From an uncultured Rhizobiaceae group bacterium (lineage in GTDB: Bacteria; Pseudomonadota; Alphaproteobacteria; Rhizobiales; Rhizobiaceae): DNA of 10,393 bases. The notes under the pieces are model-generated. The model searched no databases and was not told where the DNA came from. It saw only the letters and a list, made by a program, of their open reading frames with translations. A program made the position numbers and the translations under genes. Positions 6,310 to 10,393 of this stretch are shown here, one piece after another (positions within the stretch are counted from its first letter, which is position 1; the number at the start of each line of letters is the position of its first letter). The DNA is taken from contig CALHHQ010000275.1 in assembly GCA_938030645.1 (NCBI GenBank), positions 1 to 10,393 on the forward strand. Direction: 5' to 3'.

Positions 6310-7239
6310 ATGAAAAACCTGTCAGCCAACGCATTGGGAGCCATGTTCATGATGGGCTCCATGGCGGGTTTTGTTCTGAACGACACATTGATGAAATTGG
6401 TGTTAAAAGATGTAAGCCTGTTCCAAGCCATTCTTGTACGCGGCCTGTTCGCAACGGCATTCATGGCTGTGTTGTGTTGGTTCATGGGCAGTCTTTCATC
6501 CTCACAAACGATCAAAGACAATCTCACGAACAAATACCTCATCTGGCGATCTATTGGCGAAGTTGGCGGTACGTTCTTTTTCCTAAGCGCGCTGTTTCAA
6601 TTGCCTATCGCGAATGTCACGGCTGTTCTTCAAATACTGCCCCTAACCATCACTTTGGCAGCCGCGTTGTTTTTGGGCGAAACAGTGGGATGGAAACGCT
6701 ACATTGCTATTTCCATTGGATTTTTTGGCGTTCTTTTGATCGTGAAGCCGGGTGCTGACGGCTTCAACATATTTTCAATTTACGCTTTGATAGCGACAGG
6801 GTTTATAACGCTTCGTGACATTGCAACCCGCCAAATGCCGCGCAATATTCCATCCACATTGGTCAGCCTTGTCACGTCAGTACTTGTCACTTTGTTGGGA
6901 CTGGTCGGCAGCTTTTTCCAACCGTGGGCCGAAATTGGAGCGATACAACTCGCATACCTCATAGGAGCTGCGGCTATTTTAATGCTGGGCTACATTTGTT
7001 CCATATTGGCAATGCGTGATGGCGAGGTCAGTTTTGTTGCACCGTTCAGATATTCCATTTTGATTTGGGCCCTGCTTTTAGGCTATTTCATCTTTGGTGA
7101 TGTGCCCGATTGGCTTTCTGTTATTGGAGCCGTTCTCATCGTGGGGAGCGGACTGTTCAGCTTTTACAGAGAACGCATGTTGGCCAAGAAAGCAGCAATG
7201 TCTTCAGCTTCTTCCTCTGCCTCTTTGAGCAACCATTGA
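6310..7239 (+). CDS. DMT-superfamily transporter with two EamA domains
   Basis: Inner-membrane permease of the drug/metabolite transporter superfamily. 309 residues with ten hydrophobic segments, at roughly 8-30, 36-58, 77-97, 100-123, 130-146, 155-171, 182-203, 210-234, 242-263 and 268-286. This is two five-helix EamA repeats, each in the usual place. The first repeat ends with the typical block FLGETVGWKRYIAISIGFFG, then VKPG (122-148); the second has a shorter version (FGDVPDWLSVIGAVLIVGSG). EamA proteins export amino acids, nucleosides or other metabolites; the substrate here cannot be told. GGA lies 11 nt before the ATG. The last 25 or so codons, a serine/alanine-rich cytoplasmic tail, lie in the 76-bp overlap with the convergent LysR gene. 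The gene stands alone after a terminator. The neighbouring LysR protein could be its regulator, but the convergent arrangement does not suggest it. Confidence 0.9.
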   Translation: MKNLSANALGAMFMMGSMAGFVLNDTLMKLVLKDVSLFQAILVRGLFATAFMAVLCWFMGSLSSSQTIKDNLTNKYLIWRSIGEVGGTFFFLSALFQLPIANVTAVLQILPLTITLAAALFLGETVGWKRYIAISIGFFGVLLIVKPGADGFNIFSIYALIATGFITLRDIATRQMPRNIPSTLVSLVTSVLVTLLGLVGSFFQPWAEIGAIQLAYLIGAAAILMLGYICSILAMRDGEVSFVAPFRYSILIWALLLGYFIFGDVPDWLSVIGAVLIVGSGLFSFYRERMLAKKAAMSSASSSASLSNH

Positions 7240-8111
7240 CGAAATGACACGACCCTTGGCAGTTCCAGAGCACTTTCTGGCGCCACAAAATGAAACCCTG
7301 ATTGTGTTCCGATATATTCCTTGAACGGCGCCACCAATCGACCTGATTTGATGTCCCGCATTGCAATTGACAATCGACCGAGAACAATGCCCGCCCCGTC
7401 GACAGCCGCATCTAAACCATGGTCCGCGTGGTTGAAACGTGGCCCCTTTTCTGGATTGATAGACCCGTAATCCATTTGCTCCAGCCAATTGCGCCAACCT
7501 GCTGCGCCTTTGATAAAATTGCTTGAATCATCATGCAGAAGAGTAATGTTCTCGAAAGCGGCTTCATCCAGCGTTCCACCGTAACGCTCAAGCACTTTCG
7601 GGCTCACCAATGGAACCATTGCCTCTTTAAACAACGCCTCCGAATGTAAATCAACATAATCACCGCCGCCAAAACGCAGGGCACAATCCACCTCGTCCAC
7701 ATTAAAATCACTTAGGCGAAGGTTAGCCGCAATGCGCAATTCAATCTCTGGAAACTGATCGACAAACTTGTAAACACGAGGCGCCAACCATTTCGCGGCA
7801 AATGCGGGACCACTGGACACCACGAGCACATTGCTTTGGACGGTGCGCCCAACAGATCGCACAGCTCCCTGAAAACGTTCCAACCCTTCATGAATACCTG
7901 GATATAGACGCTCTCCAGCCTCAGTCAGCATCACAGCGCGATTGAGACGTTCAAACAGAGGGATCTGCAGATGCTCTTCCAATTGTCGAATTTGATAACT
8001 CAAAGCAGAAGGTGTGACGAACAATTCTTCTGCAGCCTTTTGAAAACTCATCAGTCGCGCAGCGGCTTCGAATGCTTTCAACGAATTCAAAGGAGGCAAT
8101 CTATACGCCAT
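7164..8111 (-). CDS. LysR-type transcriptional regulator, GcvA-like
   Basis: Cytoplasmic DNA-binding regulator, 315 residues, normal LysR length. The start MAYRLPPLNSLKAFEAAARLMSF is the GcvA-like N-terminus. The winged helix-turn-helix covers about 9-66 (FQKAAEELFVTPSALSYQIR at 23-42, then LEEHLQIPLFERLNR). A linker helix follows to about 90. The effector-binding domain begins near 93 (SNVLVVSSGPAFAAKWLAP) and runs to about 290, ending in an acidic helical tail. GcvA-like LysR proteins regulate diverse genes, so no effector is proposed. A consensus-like promoter and a T-N11-A dyad lie just upstream, as expected for an autorepressed LysR gene. LysR proteins usually control a divergently transcribed gene, here the 48-codon ORF and possibly the MFS/fdhD pair beyond it. 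The 3' end overlaps the convergent DMT gene by 76 bp. Family call secure, targets inferred. Confidence 0.94.
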   Translation of the reverse strand: MAYRLPPLNSLKAFEAAARLMSFQKAAEELFVTPSALSYQIRQLEEHLQIPLFERLNRAVMLTEAGERLYPGIHEGLERFQGAVRSVGRTVQSNVLVVSSGPAFAAKWLAPRVYKFVDQFPEIELRIAANLRLSDFNVDEVDCALRFGGGDYVDLHSEALFKEAMVPLVSPKVLERYGGTLDEAAFENITLLHDDSSNFIKGAAGWRNWLEQMDYGSINPEKGPRFNHADHGLDAAVDGAGIVLGRLSIAMRDIKSGRLVAPFKEYIGTQSGFHFVAPESALELPRVVSFRQWLLKEAEEEAEDIAAFLANMRSL

Positions 8112-8126
8112 GAAAAAACTTTCAGT

Positions 8127-8139
8127 TCAAATTTTTTGA
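8127..8139 (-). promoter_or_regulatory. Candidate LysR operator (T-N11-A dyad)
   Basis: TCAAATTTTTTGA has perfect 5-bp arms (TCAAA/TTTGA) and the T-N11-A layout of LysR-family binding sites. It lies 16 bp upstream of the LysR ATG and covers the expected transcription start of the promoter at 8141-8169, a normal position for autorepression. Confidence 0.45.
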
Positions 8140-8140
8140 C

Positions 8141-8169
8141 TTGATAGGTTTAAAATCTACGTTTGTCAA
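8141..8169 (-). promoter_or_regulatory. Candidate sigma-70 promoter for the LysR gene
   Basis: Read on the minus strand: TTGACA (8169-8164), a 17-bp spacer, then TATCAA (8146-8141). The -35 is a perfect match and the -10 matches at four of six. On the plus strand the overlapping TTGTCA (8163-8168) with TAGTTT (8186-8191) could be a weak opposing promoter for the small ORF; that one is much less certain. Confidence 0.5.
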
Positions 8170-8233
8170 AGGTCGAACCAGCCCCTAGTTTCAGGTCAGG
8201 CGAAACAATGCGGAACTCAAATTGGAGCAAAAA

Positions 8234-8380
8234 ATGAAAAATTACGAAGCCCAATCATCATATCAGTTCAACAAATCAGTTCAAACTGGTGTGTACCGTG
8301 GACGTATCGCGAGATCCCGCGCAGTTTTGGAGTTGATTGAAATCTTGACCGGCAAAGCACGTTCGAAAAATCATTGCTGA
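8234..8380 (+). CDS. Small unrecognised protein, 48 residues, divergent from LysR
   Basis: I do not recognise this protein. It starts MKNYEAQSSYQFNKSVQTG and ends ARSKNHC. The ATG is preceded by GGAG with 6-nt spacing, one of the best ribosome sites in the window, which is the main reason to believe it is translated. The first 20 residues are polar. Residues about 21-41 (YRGRIARSRAVLELIEILTG) would form a basic-to-hydrophobic amphipathic helix. The tail is basic. There is no signal peptide, long membrane helix or zinc-binding pattern; it has one cysteine, at the very C-terminus. It is transcribed away from the LysR gene and lies 157 bp before the MFS gene, so it is the nearest candidate LysR target. 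Two copies of TCAGTTCAA lie inside the coding part. It may be a small regulator, a leader peptide for the downstream genes, or a chance ORF over a regulatory RNA. Confidence 0.55.
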   Translation: MKNYEAQSSYQFNKSVQTGVYRGRIARSRAVLELIEILTGKARSKNHC

Positions 8381-8388
8381 ACTCTTAG

Positions 8389-8412
8389 AGTTCAAATCAT
8401 CTCAATTGAACT
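8389..8412. repeat. Inverted repeat AGTTCAA-N10-TTGAACT
   Basis: Perfect 7-bp arms, 8 bp after the small ORF's stop codon. The arms belong to the repeated TCAGTTCAA motif family. No T-run follows, so termination would be weak at best; a protein-binding dyad is at least as likely. Confidence 0.4.
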
Positions 8413-8537
8413 GAAACAAGCTCCCCATGATTGCAGATAATAGAGTTTGGTCGCAGGCAAAACTGTAAGTTGCCTGTAGCGCATTGTTGTCGAGAAGCGT
8501 ATGAACGTCACTTGGGTTTTCAGCGCAGCAATTCTTC

Positions 8538-9758
8538 ATGGCAGAACATAAGAAACGAACAAAATTATCGGGGGCCGTAACACCTCCGAAAATAGGCACG
8601 CTTGTTCTGCTCGCAGGCTCGTCAGTTATGGCGATGAACATCTCCCTGCCCGTTTTGCCAGAAATTGGCCGCGCGATGGGGACAAGCCAGGCAACAGTTC
8701 AATACGTCCTCACAATTTTCCTTATGGCGACAGCCGTAATCCAATTGTTTGTAGGTCCATTGGCCGACAGATTTGGCAGACGACCAGTGCTGCTCGTAAC
8801 ATCAGTCGTGTTCATAGTCGGAACCTTAATCTGCATGGTTGCACCCAACATAGAAACGCTGCTGTTCGGGCGTGTGCTGCAAGCATCATCTGCCGCATGC
8901 ATGGCGCTCAGCCGCGCTATCATTCGTGATCTGTTCGACAGATCAATAGCCGCTAGCATGATTGGATATGTCACTATGGCCATGACCATCTTGCCCATGG
9001 TGACACCAATGATCGGTGGATATGTTGGCGAGCAATTCGGCTGGCGCTCCACATTCACAGTCTTGTTGGTTGTCGGCATTCTCATTCTGTTGCTGGTCTA
9101 TTGGGATGTGGGCGAAACGCACACTCCCGTTCGCAATCCGATTTCAGAGCAAATTGCCGACTATTTTTCACTGCTCAGAGAACCTGAGATTTGGGGGTAC
9201 TTTATGTGTTCCACTCTGGCGTCTGGTGCGTATTTCGCATTTCTTGGTGGCGCTCCATTTGTCGGACAACAAATTATTGGACTGACTGCCTCAAGTCTGG
9301 GCATGTATTTCGGGTTGCTGGCAATTGGCTATATGTTTGGGAACTTCCTATCAGGGCGATTTTCGGAACGAATTGGCATTGAGCCCATGATGTTCTGGGG
9401 TGGCGTGTTAGGGACATTAGGGACAGGCCTAACGATTGTTCTTATGGCCAGCTTCGCGCCAATTGCAGAGTTTTTGTTTGCTCCTATGATGCTGGTTGGC
9501 ATGGGCAATGGAATGACATTGCCAAACGCAAATGCAGGCGCCGTGAGTGTTCGTCCCGAATTGGCAGGATCAGCCGCGGGGCTTGGCGGTTTCCTACAAA
9601 TTGGCGGGGGCGCTGTCCTTGCGGTAATGGCAGGCAGTCTGATCACAGTCGAAAACTTGGCAATGCCCCTTTATTACATCATGTTCATCACATCACTGGG
9701 TGGATGTGCCATTGCGGCTTGGATGTACATGCGCGCCAAGCGATTGCGTAAAAACTAG
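8538..9758 (+). CDS. MFS multidrug-type efflux transporter, Bcr/CflA subfamily
   Basis: Inner-membrane, proton-driven efflux protein of the major facilitator superfamily. 406 residues with twelve hydrophobic segments fits Bcr/CflA drug:H+ antiporters. Motif A, GPLADRFGRRP (73-83), lies between helices 2 and 3. RVLQASSAACMALSRAIIRD (112-131) is the helix-4 region typical of Bcr. The helix-5 antiporter motif is MVTPMIGGYVGE (154-165), the subfamily's version of motif C. The second half keeps a loop motif (SGRFSERIG) and an NANAGAVS stretch like the one near helix 10 of Bcr. An in-frame stop at 8502 with no intervening ATG fixes the start at or after 8538; no strong ribosome site is seen. The substrate is unknown: bicyclomycin and chloramphenicol are known for relatives and should not be assumed. 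fdhD follows after 15 bp, so the two are probably co-transcribed. LysR control is possible. Confidence 0.9.
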   Translation: MAEHKKRTKLSGAVTPPKIGTLVLLAGSSVMAMNISLPVLPEIGRAMGTSQATVQYVLTIFLMATAVIQLFVGPLADRFGRRPVLLVTSVVFIVGTLICMVAPNIETLLFGRVLQASSAACMALSRAIIRDLFDRSIAASMIGYVTMAMTILPMVTPMIGGYVGEQFGWRSTFTVLLVVGILILLLVYWDVGETHTPVRNPISEQIADYFSLLREPEIWGYFMCSTLASGAYFAFLGGAPFVGQQIIGLTASSLGMYFGLLAIGYMFGNFLSGRFSERIGIEPMMFWGGVLGTLGTGLTIVLMASFAPIAEFLFAPMMLVGMGNGMTLPNANAGAVSVRPELAGSAAGLGGFLQIGGGAVLAVMAGSLITVENLAMPLYYIMFITSLGGCAIAAWMYMRAKRLRKN

Positions 9759-9773
9759 AGGCTGGCGTCCAAC

Positions 9774-10393
9774 ATGAACAAACAACCGACACCCGATACA
9801 CAAGACTATCTCCTGGCGCCGCAACCAAATGATGCGAGACTGTCCACGCCTGTCTCGGGCATCGATCAAAATGGGCAAGCTGTTGATCTAAACGTGATCA
9901 CGGAACGACCGCTTACTCTGTATCTCAACAACCAAGAGGTCGTCACGATGATGACCATTGGAGACCACCCAGACCTCCTCGCTATCGGCTATCTGATAAA
10001 CCAAAATATGCTGAAGCCCGATGCAGAAATCACAGCCGTCGATTTTGATGAAGAATTGGGCGTAGTGATCGTGCGAACACCTGACGAAACCAAGTTTGAG
10101 CAAAAACTGAAAAAGAAGGTTCGCACATCAGGTTGTGCGCAAGGCACGATATTCGGAGATGTTATCGATGCATTCGAAGATGTGAAATTATCCAACAAAG
10201 CCAAGCTCAAAACATCTTGGCTCGGAACCCTCACAAAAAAGATCAACACCACACCGAGCCTTTATCTCGAGGCCGGAGCTATTCATGGCTGTGTATTGTG
10301 CGAAGAAGACCGTCCGCTTGTCTACATGGAAGATGTAGGACGTCACAACGCCGTGGACAAAATTGCAGGATGGATGGCGGTCAACAAAACAGA
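9774..10393 (+). CDS. fdhD: FdhD, formate dehydrogenase accessory sulfurtransferase, 3' end cut
   Basis: FdhD passes sulfur from the cysteine desulfurase IscS to the molybdenum/tungsten cofactor of formate dehydrogenases, which makes them active; it acts in the cytoplasm. 206 residues are visible and the reading frame stays open to the window edge, so perhaps the last quarter is missing. Family signatures: ERPLTLYLNN (44-53) with HPDLLAIGYLI (65-75), the usual start of the domain; the sulfur-transfer loop RTSGCAQGT around C121; EAGAIHGC (166-173); and the near-invariant VGRHNAVDKIAG (188-199). Oddity: the loop has C-A-Q-G, whereas E. coli FdhD has a CxxC (C121/C124), so only the first cysteine is kept. 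The N-terminus carries about 40 residues ahead of the domain. AGAGG (9757-9761) lies 12 nt before the ATG. The MFS gene ends 15 bp upstream; a formate dehydrogenase is expected elsewhere in the genome. Confidence 0.92.
   Translation, partial: MNKQPTPDTQDYLLAPQPNDARLSTPVSGIDQNGQAVDLNVITERPLTLYLNNQEVVTMMTIGDHPDLLAIGYLINQNMLKPDAEITAVDFDEELGVVIVRTPDETKFEQKLKKKVRTSGCAQGTIFGDVIDAFEDVKLSNKAKLKTSWLGTLTKKINTTPSLYLEAGAIHGCVLCEEDRPLVYMEDVGRHNAVDKIAGWMAVNKT

Larger units (their letters stand above)
8122..8414. repeat. Four exact copies of TCAGTTCAA around and inside the small ORF
   Basis: Copies are at 8122-8130, 8263-8271 and 8276-8284 on the plus strand, and at 8406-8414 on the minus strand. A near copy (GAGTTCAAA) is at 8388-8396. 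The outermost two extend to an exact 11-bp inverted pair, TTTCAGTTCAA at 8120-8130 and its complement at 8406-8416. The two inner copies are 13 bp apart and fall in different reading frames of the small ORF, so the repeat is kept as DNA rather than as protein. I found no other exact copy when reading the window by eye. Confidence 0.65.
8112..8537. other. 426-bp gap between LysR and MFS genes: contents
   Basis: This region holds, in order, a T-N11-A dyad (8127-8139), the LysR promoter candidate (8141-8169), a 48-codon ORF with a good ribosome site (8234-8380), and an inverted repeat (8389-8412). Four exact copies of TCAGTTCAA are spread through it. From 8413 to 8537 I see only a weak hairpin (CAGGCAA/TTGCCTG, 8454-8476) and no convincing promoter, although the MFS gene needs one unless it is read from upstream. 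Confidence 0.6.

Noticed and set aside
8454..8476. CAGGCAA/TTGCCTG hairpin as a terminator or attenuator before the MFS gene
   Set aside because: Only a 7-bp stem with a 9-nt loop and no T-run; too weak to call.
8699..9085. Minus-strand 128-codon open frame inside the MFS gene
   Set aside because: It is the shadow of conserved transmembrane coding, Thr/Met/Ile-rich as expected from the complement of hydrophobic codons.

Overview
The window looks like ordinary chromosome of an alphaproteobacterium, most likely a Hyphomicrobiales (Rhizobiales) lineage of moderate GC, possibly marine. The main grounds are gene order (gor, DUF2059, rpiA and divergent gph is an order I know from rhizobial genomes), the rhizobial-type glutathione reductase active site, and a perfect CtrA-type box. 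Taxonomy is inference; no rRNA or tRNA gene is present. There are no transposases, CRISPR arrays, phage genes or tRNAs. I did not find a clearly new multi-gene system. The unexplained signal sits in two intergenic regions, upstream of the L,D-transpeptidase and between the LysR regulator and the MFS pump.

Layout. 1-2392 (minus strand): a probable operon read rpiA, then a secreted DUF2059 protein, then gor, whose 3' end runs off the window. 2493-3170 (plus): gph, divergent from rpiA. 3167-3598 (minus): a TerB-like protein whose stop codon interlocks with that of gph. 3784-5403 (plus): a single-chain class I (4Fe-4S) fumarase. 5404-5533: a short gap dense in dyads. 5534-6178 (plus): a secreted L,D-transpeptidase, closed by a strong intrinsic terminator. 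6310-7239 (plus): an EamA/DMT transporter whose 3' end overlaps a convergent LysR gene (7164-8111, minus) by 76 bp. 8112-8537: a 426-bp gap with a LysR promoter and operator candidate, an unrecognised 48-codon gene, and a repeated 9-mer. 8538-9758 (plus): a Bcr/CflA-type MFS efflux pump, followed after 15 bp by fdhD, which runs off the right edge.

How the genes work together. The left half is central metabolism and redox housekeeping: pentose-phosphate isomerisation, 2-phosphoglycolate salvage, NADPH-linked glutathione reduction and the TCA step fumarate to malate. The middle is cell-wall cross-linking. An L,D-transpeptidase behind a CtrA-type box fits the known importance of these enzymes in polar-growing Hyphomicrobiales. 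The right half is transport and regulation, ending in FdhD, the sulfurtransferase that activates molybdenum/tungsten formate dehydrogenases. Whether the LysR protein controls the small gene, the pump, fdhD or the DMT gene cannot be settled from sequence alone.
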